Assembly: GCA_910587765.1 (NCBI GenBank)
Contig: CAJUNR010000047.1
Coordinates: 1-33,045, forward strand
Length of the DNA stretch: 33,045 nucleotides
Direction: 5' to 3'
From: an uncultured Lachnospiraceae bacterium
GTDB taxonomy: Bacteria > Bacillota > Clostridia > Lachnospirales > Lachnospiraceae
In this document: piece by piece, positions 7,704 to 15,567 of the stretch
How the letters are laid out: the number at the start of each line of letters is the position of its first letter
How positions within the stretch are numbered: the stretch's first letter is position 1
Program-made: the position numbers and the translations under genes
The notes under the pieces: generated by a model
What the model was told of the DNA's origin: nothing
Databases searched by the model: none
Seen by the model: only the letters and a program-made list of their open reading frames with translations

Positions 7704-8645
7704 ATGAACAAAAAAGACAATGCCGAGCCCATGCTCGATAAGATCGTGCTGGTCGCAAATCTATATTATAAAAGTAAACTGTCCCAGCAGGATATCGCCG
7801 GTAAACTGGACATCTCCCGCCCCTGGGTATCCAGGCTTTTATCCCGGGCGGAAGAACTGGGAATCGTAAAGATCGAGATTCAATCCCCTTCTTCCGGCTG
7901 TCCGGCTCTGGAGGAGCATTTAAAAGAGCGTTACGGGATCTCCCATGCGGGCGTCGTCCCGGCTTCCGACTGTTCGAGAGACCAGGCGGCTGCGGCTGCG
8001 GCCACCTATTTTGTCTCTCAGCTCCAGCCGGACGACGTCATAGGAATCGGATGGGGCGATGCCGTCTCCCGCTTTCTCCGGCAGCTCTTCCCCCTGCATC
8101 TGCCCGACACCCGGGTAGTTCCCATGGCCGGAAGCTTCGGGACTTCATCCGAGACTCTTCCCAATTACATCGCCATGCAGCTTGCCGAACGGCTGGGCGG
8201 AACTTCACTTCCGCTTCATGTGCCGGCGTTTTGTTCCACCCGTGAAGAATACCAGGCGCTGATCGAAAATGAACAGACCAGAAAAATCCTGTCCGTTATC
8301 AATCATGCGGACATTGCCATTTTCGGTATCGGAAGCTTCACCTCTTCCTTTCTGTTCCGCCATCACGTACTGTCCGGGGAAGAAGAGCAGGAACTGATCC
8401 GGGCAGGTGCAATCGGAGATCTTTCCCTTCACTTTATCGACCGTCAGGGGGCTCCTGCAGACTGCAGTCTCTGCCGCCGCATCATCCATGCCGACCTGCC
8501 TGAAATCAGAAAATACGCCCGGACCGTCATCGGAATCGCGCAGGGCAATGAGAAACTGGAAGTCATCAAAGCCGCCTTAGACGGCAGACTGATCGACGCA
8601 CTTTTTACGGACGAGATCACCGCCGCCGCACTTCTGAAGGGGTGA
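7704..8645 (+). CDS. SorC-family sugar-binding transcriptional regulator (first copy)
   Basis: A 313-residue regulator of the SorC/DeoR-like family: an N-terminal helix-turn-helix (KLSQQDIAGKLDISRPWVSRLLSRAEELGIV, residues about 25-55) and a C-terminal phosphosugar-binding domain of the ribose-5-phosphate-isomerase fold. Family members such as SorC, CggR and DeoR respond to sugar phosphates. The ATG at 7704 follows AAAGGA. It is the only plus-strand gene in the polyol locus, divergent from the cupin gene and convergent with the isomerase-like gene, whose 3' end it overlaps by 69 bp. It probably controls the cupin and yjbQ-isomerase units and senses their phosphorylated intermediate; that link is inference. 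Confidence 0.9.
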   Translation: MNKKDNAEPMLDKIVLVANLYYKSKLSQQDIAGKLDISRPWVSRLLSRAEELGIVKIEIQSPSSGCPALEEHLKERYGISHAGVVPASDCSRDQAAAAAATYFVSQLQPDDVIGIGWGDAVSRFLRQLFPLHLPDTRVVPMAGSFGTSSETLPNYIAMQLAERLGGTSLPLHVPAFCSTREEYQALIENEQTRKILSVINHADIAIFGIGSFTSSFLFRHHVLSGEEEQELIRAGAIGDLSLHFIDRQGAPADCSLCRRIIHADLPEIRKYARTVIGIAQGNEKLEVIKAALDGRLIDALFTDEITAAALLKG

Positions 8646-9359
8646 CATGATACGAACGACTCTGTTCTGCTGCATGGATTCCCGCTTCGCCCGCAGAATC
8701 GCTTCCGCCATCTCCCGGATCCTCGCCGCCGGAGAGGGCGCGTTCAGAATGCCGGAAGTCGCGCCGGTTCCGTCGGCTCCGAGCTTTATCACATTGTAAC
8801 AATCTTCGGCAGTGCTTACACCGGAAGCAATCATGACAAGCGCCCTGGGATTGATCCCGTGCAGCGCTTTCACGGTTTCCATCGTGTAGGAATCATCTGC
8901 CACCTGTCCGGTCCCGATCAAGTCTGTCGGCTCCGCCAGGACAATGTCCGGATCCATGCATGCCACTGCTTTCGCTTCTACAGTAGAGTCCGCACAGACA
9001 ATCGTGATCATCTGCAGCTCCTTCGCCCGCCGGATGGCGGCATACAGCCCGCTGACAGTCTTTGGATTCTCCGCATGATTTAAAAACACAGCATCCGCTC
9101 CGGCTTCTTTTAACGATTCCGGAAGCACGCGTCCCATTCCCCGGCCCGGCAGCAGCGGATCCATGGACTGAGCGCAGACAAGGATATGTTTTGTCTGCTC
9201 CCGGACCATACGGATATCCGCGTACGGACAGGTAAAATAAATCTGTAGTCCGGTGTCCGCCGCCGTCTGATCCGCCGCTCTGGCAAGCTCCAGACTTTCT
9301 GCTCCATACAGATAAGATTTTGGATTGACAATCAAAAACGGCGATTCTGTTTTTAACAT
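8577..9359 (-). CDS. Triose-phosphate isomerase-like sugar-phosphate isomerase
   Basis: A 260-residue TIM-barrel protein resembling the short triose-phosphate isomerase type seen in tetrose-phosphate pathways. The catalytic residues are all present: Lys14 in VNPKSY, His95 in LNHAENP and Glu143 in LAEPTDLIGTG. Phosphate-binding loops are ASGVSTAED (178-186) and GADGTGATSG (194-203). Residues beyond about 232 form a tail antisense to the end of the SorC gene. Location in a polyol PTS locus and lack of glycolytic neighbours suggest it isomerises a ketose phosphate produced there, as EryH/LerI-type enzymes do in erythritol and threitol catabolism; the substrate is not shown. It follows yjbQ by 16 nt and has an AGGAGG-type ribosome site. 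Confidence 0.85.
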   Translation of the reverse strand: MLKTESPFLIVNPKSYLYGAESLELARAADQTAADTGLQIYFTCPYADIRMVREQTKHILVCAQSMDPLLPGRGMGRVLPESLKEAGADAVFLNHAENPKTVSGLYAAIRRAKELQMITIVCADSTVEAKAVACMDPDIVLAEPTDLIGTGQVADDSYTMETVKALHGINPRALVMIASGVSTAEDCYNVIKLGADGTGATSGILNAPSPAARIREMAEAILRAKRESMQQNRVVRIMSPLQKCGGGDLVRKKCVDQSAV

Positions 9360-9375
9360 TTCGATTCCTCCTCGT

Positions 9376-9897
9376 TTATTCCCCGATTACGATGATTTTA
9401 CATTTTCTGGTGCGCTGCCTGGTGCGGTCAAAATCCACGAAATATACATAGCCGGTTGTTCCGACTCCCAGCCCGCCGTTATCTACTTCAAAAGTCTCGC
9501 TTGACCCGAGAAGCGTGGAACGAAGGTGCGCGTCTCCGTTGAACAGCGCCGTACGGTCTCCGCCCGGCAGATAGGCTTCCGCATCCGGCCAGCTCTCAAC
9601 CGCCTGATAATGCGCTTCTCCCGGATAACAGTACTGATCCTTACTCCTGTGAGCCGGAATGATTTTCTCAAGAACCTGATTCAAATCCTCCTGAAGAAAT
9701 TCATCCCCCGCATCATTGACGTCGTGTACAAACTCCTCAAAAAATACCGAACATGTGGTATGCGGAGAGATCACCGTGCAGATTCCGTTCTGAATCCCGC
9801 TTTCTTCGATGATCCTTCTTACTTCCGGCGTAATATTCACATAAGTCGGCGTATTCCCATGAGACTGTACCGGAATGGTTTCTTTGTATACGGACAT
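9376..9897 (-). CDS. YjbQ (UPF0047) family protein
   Basis: A 173-residue member of the YjbQ/UPF0047 family. Recognisable features are SPHTTCSVFFEE near residue 44, GDAHLRSTLLGSS near 122 and the C-terminal GTTGYVYFVDFDRTRQRTRK segment. Database names often call these secondary thiamine-phosphate synthases because of a weak activity in some homologues; the physiological role is not established. First gene of a two-gene unit with the isomerase-like gene, behind its own strong promoter. The AGGAGG ribosome site precedes the ATG at 9897. The pairing suggests a role in handling the sugar phosphate, which is inference. Confidence 0.88.
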   Translation of the reverse strand: MSVYKETIPVQSHGNTPTYVNITPEVRRIIEESGIQNGICTVISPHTTCSVFFEEFVHDVNDAGDEFLQEDLNQVLEKIIPAHRSKDQYCYPGEAHYQAVESWPDAEAYLPGGDRTALFNGDAHLRSTLLGSSETFEVDNGGLGVGTTGYVYFVDFDRTRQRTRKCKIIVIGE

Positions 9898-9936
9898 TTT
9901 TCCTCCTCTTTATTTTCTTTTTGTAATTATTATATT

Positions 9937-9987
9937 AGTTAGTAACTTATGTTATTTATTATATATTAATTTACATTTGTATGTCAA
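9937..9987 (-). promoter_or_regulatory. yjbQ promoter with downstream palindromic operator
   Basis: A consensus minus-strand promoter, TTGACA (9982-9987), 18 nt, TATAAT (9958-9963). A perfect inverted repeat, AGTTA-G-TAACT (9937-9947), starts a few bases after the expected transcription start. The arrangement mirrors the cupin promoter, suggesting both are repressed by a SorC-type regulator, although the two palindromes share only an AT-rich core. Confidence 0.7.
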
Positions 9988-10073
9988 TACTTTTTCTGTA
10001 TTTTATGGATTTTTCAGATCGTTTGAAGAAAACTTTGCAGAAAACAGAGAGAGCACTGAATCCGCATTTTTCG

Positions 10074-10139
10074 CACAAAAAAATGCCGTAAAACGCATTC
10101 CGCCCGGCCGCGCAACATTGCTGCGCGGCCGGGCGGAAT
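10074..10139 (-). terminator. Strong terminator after the SAF-domain oxidoreductase gene
   Basis: A perfect 18-bp GC-rich stem (arms 10097-10114 and 10122-10139, 7-nt loop) is followed on the minus strand by GCGTTTTACGGCATTTTTTT. It closes the long PTS/dehydrogenase operon and separates it from the yjbQ-isomerase unit. The rest of 9988-10178 shows nothing else I can name. Confidence 0.9.
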
Positions 10140-10178
10140 CGCATCCTACAACAGTCTCTTTTTTACAACTGTCGGTAC

Positions 10179-11498
10179 TTACAGTACGTTTCTTCCATAC
10201 ATGGCATCCTGCTCTTTTCTGAGCCTGTAGATCAGCGTGTTCCGATCCAGCTCAATATCATCATAAGTGAGAAGCTGGCCTTTCTTCACGTCTCTCTTCA
10301 TCACTGCCTTACTCGTCACCAGACCGAACGGCACATACCCCTTCGCGTTGGATTCCTCCGCGGTCGCGATGGAACCGTGCGTAGTGAATCCGCCGATCCC
10401 GTCGATGGTCTGACCCGCTTTCAGATCAATCTTCGCTCTGGTAATACACTCGGAAACCAGACCGTCGATGGGTACGCAGGTAACCTCGCCGTCAATGACT
10501 GCCTTCGCAACCGTGAGCGGCGTCTCCAGATTGCACAGATGGAACGGACGGTACAGTGTCCAGAGTGGACCCGGGCCCATGCTGTGATAACTCATCTGAT
10601 AGGCAATCTCCTGATTCGGCGTGGACACGGTCACAAATACGCCCGGCGCGATTCCGTTGACGTATTCCACGACGCCGTGTTTGTCGAGAATGCCGCCGTC
10701 CTTCTTCAGCTTCAGAATCTCGTTCAGTTCTTTGATGCCTTCCGTTCCCGGAGCGGTCTTCGGACCATGCCCCCCGATCACATCCGGAATCAGCCCGGTA
10801 TAGTTGGACATGGCAGTCATCTCCACCATCGTCTTCGTGCCGTCTTTGAACGCGCACAGCATCTTGGGACTCATCTTCCGGCGGGTCGCCTCCTCCAGCA
10901 CCGTATCCGGGTTGCATTCATAGTCGATCTTGTTGTTCTTACCCTTGCCCATGACTTCCACAGTCATGCCCATGGCCTTTGCAAAGCTGTACAGTTCCAT
11001 AACCGCACCCGGTTCGTCTCCCGCAGAACCGGTATAGATCACGCCTTCCTGCGCCGCCAGCTTCTTCAGGTACGGTCCGATGACCACATCCGTCTCCACA
11101 TTCAGCATAACCACATGTTTTTTGTTCCTCATGGCATCCGTAGCAACTTTGGCGCCCACATCCGGAACACCGGTGGCGTCGATCGCACACTCTACCAGAT
11201 TGGCAGCGGATACGAAATCCGCATTCTCGCAGGCCACATATTTTCCCGCCTCCATCGCCGCGTTGGCATCCGCCAGCGTCTTCGCAACGGCGATATCCTC
11301 ATCGGAAACGCCTGCATATTTGAATGCGTTGACCGCATTCTCTACTCTGATATCCGATACAATCGCCGGCATCATGCCCTGCATCAATACCATCTGTGTG
11401 ACCATGCCGCGGCCCATCTGTCCCGCGCCCACGATACCGGTACGAATGATCTTTCCTTCCTCCTGACGTCTCCTCAGTTTGCTGTCCATATTTAACAT
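10179..11498 (-). CDS. NAD(P)-dependent oxidoreductase with C-terminal SAF domain (homoserine dehydrogenase-like)
   Basis: A 439-residue dehydrogenase of the family described as predicted homoserine dehydrogenase with a SAF domain (COG4091-like). The Rossmann nucleotide site is GIVGAGQMGRGM at about 22-33. A central catalytic region contains TGSAGDEPGAVMELYSFAKA and DVIGGHGPKT. The SAF domain lies near the C-terminus (KAVMKRDVKKGQLLTYDDIEL). An AGGAGG site lies 8 nt before the ATG. It is the last gene of the operon with srlB-srlE-srlA-gutM and replaces the sorbitol-6-phosphate dehydrogenase normally found with this PTS. It is therefore the likely oxidant of the imported polyol phosphate, probably an unusual or branched one. 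The reaction is inferred from context; true homoserine dehydrogenase activity is unlikely here. Confidence 0.82.
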   Translation of the reverse strand: MLNMDSKLRRRQEEGKIIRTGIVGAGQMGRGMVTQMVLMQGMMPAIVSDIRVENAVNAFKYAGVSDEDIAVAKTLADANAAMEAGKYVACENADFVSAANLVECAIDATGVPDVGAKVATDAMRNKKHVVMLNVETDVVIGPYLKKLAAQEGVIYTGSAGDEPGAVMELYSFAKAMGMTVEVMGKGKNNKIDYECNPDTVLEEATRRKMSPKMLCAFKDGTKTMVEMTAMSNYTGLIPDVIGGHGPKTAPGTEGIKELNEILKLKKDGGILDKHGVVEYVNGIAPGVFVTVSTPNQEIAYQMSYHSMGPGPLWTLYRPFHLCNLETPLTVAKAVIDGEVTCVPIDGLVSECITRAKIDLKAGQTIDGIGGFTTHGSIATAEESNAKGYVPFGLVTSKAVMKRDVKKGQLLTYDDIELDRNTLIYRLRKEQDAMYGRNVL

Positions 11499-11652
11499 GA
11501 TAATTTCCTCCTGTTTTTGTTTTTTTGGCTATTCTGCACAATCATCACTCTGTTTTTGGGCGCAAAACGGGAGGCACCCCCGATATGGAGCTGCCTGACT
11601 GTTTCCCGCAAGCCCATAATGCGATGATCCTGTTACACAATGTTATGAGATT
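11499..11652 (-). other. 154-bp gap with a possible intercistronic hairpin
   Basis: Between srlB and the oxidoreductase gene an interrupted stem can form on the minus strand: AGGCA/TGCCT with flanking CGGG/CCCG, roughly 11565-11610. It lacks a T-tract, so it may be an RNA-processing or stability element rather than a terminator. Nothing coding is evident. Confidence 0.3.
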
Positions 11653-12021
11653 TTAGAAGATTTCGATGATTCCGCCCTTCACGATATCCTCAGGCGCAGG
11701 CCGGTCTCCTTCCAGCATGATATACCCCGGACACTCCGGTGTGTCTCCGCCTTTGAAACAGAGGGTACAGTGTCCAAGCTGCCGGAGCGTATGTAAAGCT
11801 TCCGTTCCGATGGCAGTGATTTTAAAACTTTTCCCGCAGATCCGCACGGTATCTCCGACGGCAGGATCCGCTCCCAGCTCCGCTATCGTGTGCAGGATGG
11901 AAATCTCCACCAGCTCCTCCGGTGCGTTCTCATTGAAAATCACGATAAAGTTGCAGTCTTCAATCTCGAGAAAACCAAGCGCGTCCGCACCCCATCCGAC
12001 GATCGTACTCTGATATTTCAT
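11653..12021 (-). CDS. srlB: PTS glucitol/sorbitol-type component IIA
   Basis: A 122-residue IIA protein of the glucitol (Gut) PTS family. It takes phosphate from HPr and passes it to IIB. The probable phospho-histidine is His44 in EISILHTIAELG. The remaining length (AVGDTVRICGKSFKITAIG, LRQLGHCTLCFKG, GYIMLEGDRP) matches the family from end to end. It lies 39 nt after srlE in the same operon. Substrate specificity is set by the IIC/IIB parts, so the sorbitol label is a family name only. Confidence 0.92.
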   Translation of the reverse strand: MKYQSTIVGWGADALGFLEIEDCNFIVIFNENAPEELVEISILHTIAELGADPAVGDTVRICGKSFKITAIGTEALHTLRQLGHCTLCFKGGDTPECPGYIMLEGDRPAPEDIVKGGIIEIF

Positions 12022-12060
12022 GCAAGCCTCCTTTCAACGGTGCGCATTATGGTTGATGTT

Positions 12061-13080
12061 CTATGCATACAGCCCGATGCTGAATACAAACGCGATAACC
12101 ACGGCCAGAGGCCCGGTGATGATGCGGGAATACAGGACTGCCGGAACACCCAGCTCGATGGTCTCTGATTCCGCTTCTCCAAGCGACAGGCCGACCGGAA
12201 CGAAATCGCCTCCCACCTGAGCGTTGATGGCAAACAGCGCCGGCAGCGCATACTGCGCCGGGATGTTTCCCAGTCCGATCTGCGCGCCGAGAAGCGTTCC
12301 CACGACTTGAGCGATGACCGCGCCCGGTCCGAGAATCGGCGACAGGAACGGCAGTGCGCATACGACGGAGATCGCCAGCATTCCGGGAAGCGTCGCACAC
12401 AGGGGCGCAATCGTTTTGGCAATGATATCGCCCAGCCCCGACGCGCTGATAATACCGAGAATCGTGGCGGTAAACGCCATGAACGGCAGAATGTTGCGGA
12501 TGACCATGTCGATGGTCTCGCGGCCGGCCTGGAAGAACTTGCTGACCACCTGACCCACGCCGATGCCGATCTTCGTGATAATTCCCGGATCCTTCTGTTC
12601 TCTCATCTCAGCGATCTCTTTCTTCGCCTGATCCTTGCTCTTGGGCCCGGCATTCGGACTTTCCGCCGCCTTTTCCCGTGCCGGCTCCGCCGCCCGGGAA
12701 GATTCCTGCTGCGCGTCCGCATAACAGATGTCCTTCTCTGTCACCGCGGACACGTACAGCTCTTCCGTGATAAACTGCGCCAGAGGGCCGGATTTGCCTA
12801 CCGGCATCACATTGACCGTGAAAATCTTTTTCTTAGGATAGACTCCGCATCTTGCCGTACCTCCGCAGTCCACCACTGCCACGAGAACCTCCTCGTCCGG
12901 CACGCCTCCCGAAAACCCGTCCACAGGCGTGGCCCCGGTCATCTCCGCGATCTTTGCCGCAATCGGATGAATGCCTCCTCCGGTAACGCTGAGTATCTTG
13001 TTTTTCTTTTCATCCGGCTTTACCGTCAGCGGGCCTCCCCAGCCGCCGGAACCGCGGGTAATTGTTACTGCTTTATACAT
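12061..13080 (-). CDS. srlE: PTS glucitol/sorbitol-type component IIB with C-terminal membrane domain
   Basis: A 339-residue IIB-plus-membrane component of a glucitol-type PTS. The IIB domain occupies residues 1 to about 110 with the phospho-cysteine Cys72 in VVDCGGTARCGVYPKK. A charged linker rich in Glu, Ala and Lys follows (about 118-155). The membrane part from about 175 contains several helices and the family stretches NILPFMAFTATILGI and GGDFVPVGLSLGEAE. A GGGGGAG ribosome site precedes the ATG. It is 16 nt after srlA, so the two are co-expressed. Confidence 0.93.
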   Translation of the reverse strand: MYKAVTITRGSGGWGGPLTVKPDEKKNKILSVTGGGIHPIAAKIAEMTGATPVDGFSGGVPDEEVLVAVVDCGGTARCGVYPKKKIFTVNVMPVGKSGPLAQFITEELYVSAVTEKDICYADAQQESSRAAEPAREKAAESPNAGPKSKDQAKKEIAEMREQKDPGIITKIGIGVGQVVSKFFQAGRETIDMVIRNILPFMAFTATILGIISASGLGDIIAKTIAPLCATLPGMLAISVVCALPFLSPILGPGAVIAQVVGTLLGAQIGLGNIPAQYALPALFAINAQVGGDFVPVGLSLGEAESETIELGVPAVLYSRIITGPLAVVIAFVFSIGLYA

Positions 13081-13096
13081 AATGGCTCCCCCTTTC

Positions 13097-13630
13097 TTAC
13101 CTTCCTGCCTTCTTGCACATATTCAGATAAATCCGCTCCGTCAGAAGACCGCGGATAAAGATTACGATCAGACCGACTGCGAAATACCGGATTGCCAGAT
13201 CCCCCAGAGACAGTCCCAGCGCCGTCACGCCTGCGGCAATTCCCATGTAGACGAACAGTTCGCCCGGGTTCGCATGCGGAAACAGACCGGTAACCGGATG
13301 CAGAAACGACACACAGGAATCATAATATGCCGGTTTGTATTTCTCATCCACGAAACGCCCAAAGGTATAACACATGGGATTTCCAAGAAACATGACGGCC
13401 AGCACCGGAAGTACCAGATAACGCCCGAACACGTTTCCTGTCATCTTTTTGGCGAAATGCTCCACGCGTTCCTCTCCGATCAGCTTGATGATGGAGTTGA
13501 TCGCCGTCATCAGACATACGACCATGGGAATGATGCCGGTAACCCAGCCCATAAAAGTCTCCCCGCCGGCTTCAAACAGGGACATAAAGCCATTGGCCGC
13601 CCATGTAATGCCATCCATAAATTGTTGCAT
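13097..13630 (-). CDS. srlA: PTS glucitol/sorbitol-type component IIC
   Basis: A 177-residue integral membrane subunit that, with the membrane part of SrlE, forms the polyol channel. Hydrophobic segments are visible near residues 25-50, 68-85, 123-142 and 145-165. The family stretch GNPMCYTFGRFVDEKYKPAYYDSCVSFLHPVTGLFPH is present (residues about 80-116). The ATG at 13630 follows GAAGGGAG. It sits between gutM and srlE, the usual gutM-srlA-srlE-srlB order. Confidence 0.93.
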   Translation of the reverse strand: MQQFMDGITWAANGFMSLFEAGGETFMGWVTGIIPMVVCLMTAINSIIKLIGEERVEHFAKKMTGNVFGRYLVLPVLAVMFLGNPMCYTFGRFVDEKYKPAYYDSCVSFLHPVTGLFPHANPGELFVYMGIAAGVTALGLSLGDLAIRYFAVGLIVIFIRGLLTERIYLNMCKKAGR

Positions 13631-13751
13631 AGATTTTCTCCCTTCTAAATTTCTTTCTCTTCCTTAAAAGATGATGGTTATTGTTTTCTCTATGTACAGA
13701 AACCGCACATTCCGGCAGGGCCCTTTACCGGGGCATCCGGTTCCCTATACA

Positions 13752-14189
13752 TCACTCCGTAACCGCGTCCGTGTCTTCCGGTATGGTCTGCTGCTCAAGA
13801 CGCATCTTCAGCGCCTCCAGCGCCTGTATATATCCTTTGTAATATTTGCGCTTTCTCTGATCCAGCGCCTGAAATTCTTTTAAAAATTCTTCAATATGTA
13901 CATGATGCAGCTCTTTCCCGAGTACGGATCTGCAGGGATGAAACTTTGCCAGAAACGTCATACCGTCCATCACTTCCGCGCCTGTAATCATCCCTTCCGC
14001 GTCGCAGGCAATCAGTACCAGATAACCGGTGAGAAATCCTCCCTTTTTCTGACCGATACCCACGTTTCCCAGCTTGTGAACCCGGTGTATGGCCTTTCGA
14101 TAATCCCGGATCTGAAACCATCCGCCCACCGCCTGCATCGTAAACAGCGCAAATGCGATCAAAAACAACAACTGTACCTGATTATTCAT
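13752..14189 (-). CDS. gutM: GutM-type glucitol operon activator
   Basis: A 145-residue protein of the GutM family. GutM is the accessory activator of the E. coli sorbitol operon. It has one N-terminal membrane segment (residues about 6-23), followed by GWFQIRDYRKAIHRVHKLGNVGIGQKKGG and a soluble tail rich in basic and acidic residues. The start overlaps the end of the upstream SorC gene by 8 bp, so they are translationally coupled. The 121-bp gap to srlA holds only a ribosome site and a GC-rich patch around GGGCCC. Confidence 0.87.
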   Translation of the reverse strand: MNNQVQLLFLIAFALFTMQAVGGWFQIRDYRKAIHRVHKLGNVGIGQKKGGFLTGYLVLIACDAEGMITGAEVMDGMTFLAKFHPCRSVLGKELHHVHIEEFLKEFQALDQRKRKYYKGYIQALEALKMRLEQQTIPEDTDAVTE

Positions 14190-15177
14190 TCTCCTTCTCC
14201 TCTTTTCCCATCTTGATCAGCTTGATCGCGCATTCCTGATCGGTAACCAGAATATTAATAAAACCGCCGCGGATCGCGCCGTGTACGGCTTCCGCCTTGT
14301 GTCCTCCGCTTCCGATACAAATCCGGTTCTCTACTTTCCGAAGCTGTCTGAGCGGCATTCCGGTGACCCGCGCATTAAATTCCCGGAACCGGTCCGTGTT
14401 GCCGTCTTTATCAAAAAACTGAAGCGACAGATCTCCGACAACCCCCTGTCTCACCATCTCCTGCAGTTGTTCCTGCGTAATGTATCCGGCCCGGATCATC
14501 GTGGAGCCTGCCCGGTTTGGCGTTCCGATTCCCATAATCACCGTCTTGACTTTGTGGTAATACTGCAGAACACTCTGCATGGGCGCCTCGTTCATGAAGC
14601 CTTTCAGAACCGCCAGATCCTGGAAAATGGCCGGCGCAAAAAACTCTACATACTCTCCGCCGAAAAATCTTGCAAAATTCATGGCCGTCTGATTGGAATG
14701 CACATTCATGGTTGCGCTGCGTCCGCTGCTGATTCCTCCCACAATAGGCACAAACGTGCATTTGATGGTATGGACGGAAGAATTTGTCCCGTTACATACA
14801 TTGTGCAGCGTATTGCCCATGGACACCCCCACCACGTCATTGTCGTGAAGATAATTTTCCAGAAGTCCCACGGCTTTGGCGTTCAACTCCGAGAGATGAT
14901 CGTAGGCGGTCGCCAGCGGGCTGTTCTCCACCACCACGGCTTCCTTCAGTCCGTACAGCCGCTCCAGATCCTTCTCCATCTCCGTATAGGTCAGATGACT
15001 GGGCGGTACGATCTGAATCTTGACCAGCCCCAGCTCTCTTCCGGACTGAAGCATCCGCGAGATCGACACCCGGGACACGCCCAGCAGATCCGCAATCTCC
15101 TGCTGCCCCCTGTTTTCCTCGTAATAAAGCTTGCAGCATTTATAGATCAGCCTTGGATTATCTATGATCTTCTGCAT
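14182..15177 (-). CDS. SorC-family sugar-binding transcriptional regulator (second copy)
   Basis: A 331-residue SorC-family regulator. The helix-turn-helix is ENRGQQEIADLLGVSRVSISRMLQSGRELG (about 21-50). The effector domain follows with GVSMGNTLHNV, VPIVGGISSGRS and a C-terminal CIGSGGHKAEAVHGAIRGG. An ATG at 15267 is in frame, but it lies inside the promoter -35; the ATG at 15177 is preceded by AGGAGAGAGG and starts the domain properly. It is the first gene of the PTS operon and probably autoregulates it, sensing a phosphorylated polyol. It is a distant paralogue of the regulator at 7704, not a recent duplicate. Confidence 0.9.
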   Translation of the reverse strand: MQKIIDNPRLIYKCCKLYYEENRGQQEIADLLGVSRVSISRMLQSGRELGLVKIQIVPPSHLTYTEMEKDLERLYGLKEAVVVENSPLATAYDHLSELNAKAVGLLENYLHDNDVVGVSMGNTLHNVCNGTNSSVHTIKCTFVPIVGGISSGRSATMNVHSNQTAMNFARFFGGEYVEFFAPAIFQDLAVLKGFMNEAPMQSVLQYYHKVKTVIMGIGTPNRAGSTMIRAGYITQEQLQEMVRQGVVGDLSLQFFDKDGNTDRFREFNARVTGMPLRQLRKVENRICIGSGGHKAEAVHGAIRGGFINILVTDQECAIKLIKMGKEEKENE

Positions 15178-15238
15178 GTTTCCTCTCTCCTGTCCTCTGT
15201 CTTCCTCCTGTTTTTTCTCTGTTTCCTTTGTTGATTGT

Positions 15239-15267
15239 AGTATATTTTCTCCTCCTCTTTTTTGCAA
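15239..15267 (-). promoter_or_regulatory. Promoter of the polyol PTS operon
   Basis: Minus-strand TTGCAA (15262-15267) and TATACT (15239-15244) are exactly 17 nt apart and lie upstream of the second SorC gene. A small inverted repeat, TTTAC-AATC-GTAAA (15319-15332), sits about 50 bp upstream of the -35 and could bind an activator or repressor. Confidence 0.65.
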
Positions 15268-15382
15268 TAGATTTGGCGCAGAACATCGGATAAAGTCGAT
15301 TTCGCCGTTTTTTATATGTTTACAATCGTAAATATGATGTTAATTTTTGCTAAAATAAGAGGTTTCCTTTTGTGCAGAATAC

Positions 15383-15450
15383 CGAAAAAAAAGAAACAAA
15401 AAAAGGATTCCAGGGCAGACCGTTTTATCTGTCCTGGGATCCTTTTCCTT
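15383..15450 (-). terminator. Strong terminator of the redox operon
   Basis: A 19-bp stem (arms 15401-15419 and 15428-15446) with two wobble pairs is followed on the minus strand by TTTTTGTTTCTTTTTTTT. It lies about 120 nt after the permease gene and ends the long leftward operon. A T-rich tract on the other side could also act rightward. Confidence 0.88.
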
Positions 15451-15567
15451 TTTTCTGTTTCCGGGTCCGCCATAGGAAAGAAATAATCATACCGCAGGTT
15501 CCACACTTCCCTGCGTATTTCCCCGGCAGTCCCACCGGCCTCCATTTCCTCCGCAATAATGATTTTG

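Noticed and set aside
8577..9359. Glycolytic triose-phosphate isomerase (tpiA)
   Set aside because: The catalytic residues fit, but the gene lies with polyol PTS, YjbQ and SorC genes and not with gap, pgk or eno, so a pathway-specific isomerase is more likely.
10377..11495. A 372-codon plus-strand frame opposite the SAF-domain oxidoreductase
   Set aside because: It mirrors the real gene almost exactly, has no ribosome site and its composition is that of an antisense shadow.
10179..11498. Biosynthetic homoserine dehydrogenase
   Set aside because: The SAF domain and the PTS operon context do not fit amino-acid synthesis; no asd, thrB or thrC is near.
13631..13751. Riboswitch or attenuator before srlA
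   Set aside because: Only a short GC-rich patch is present, with no T-tract and no conserved riboswitch core.
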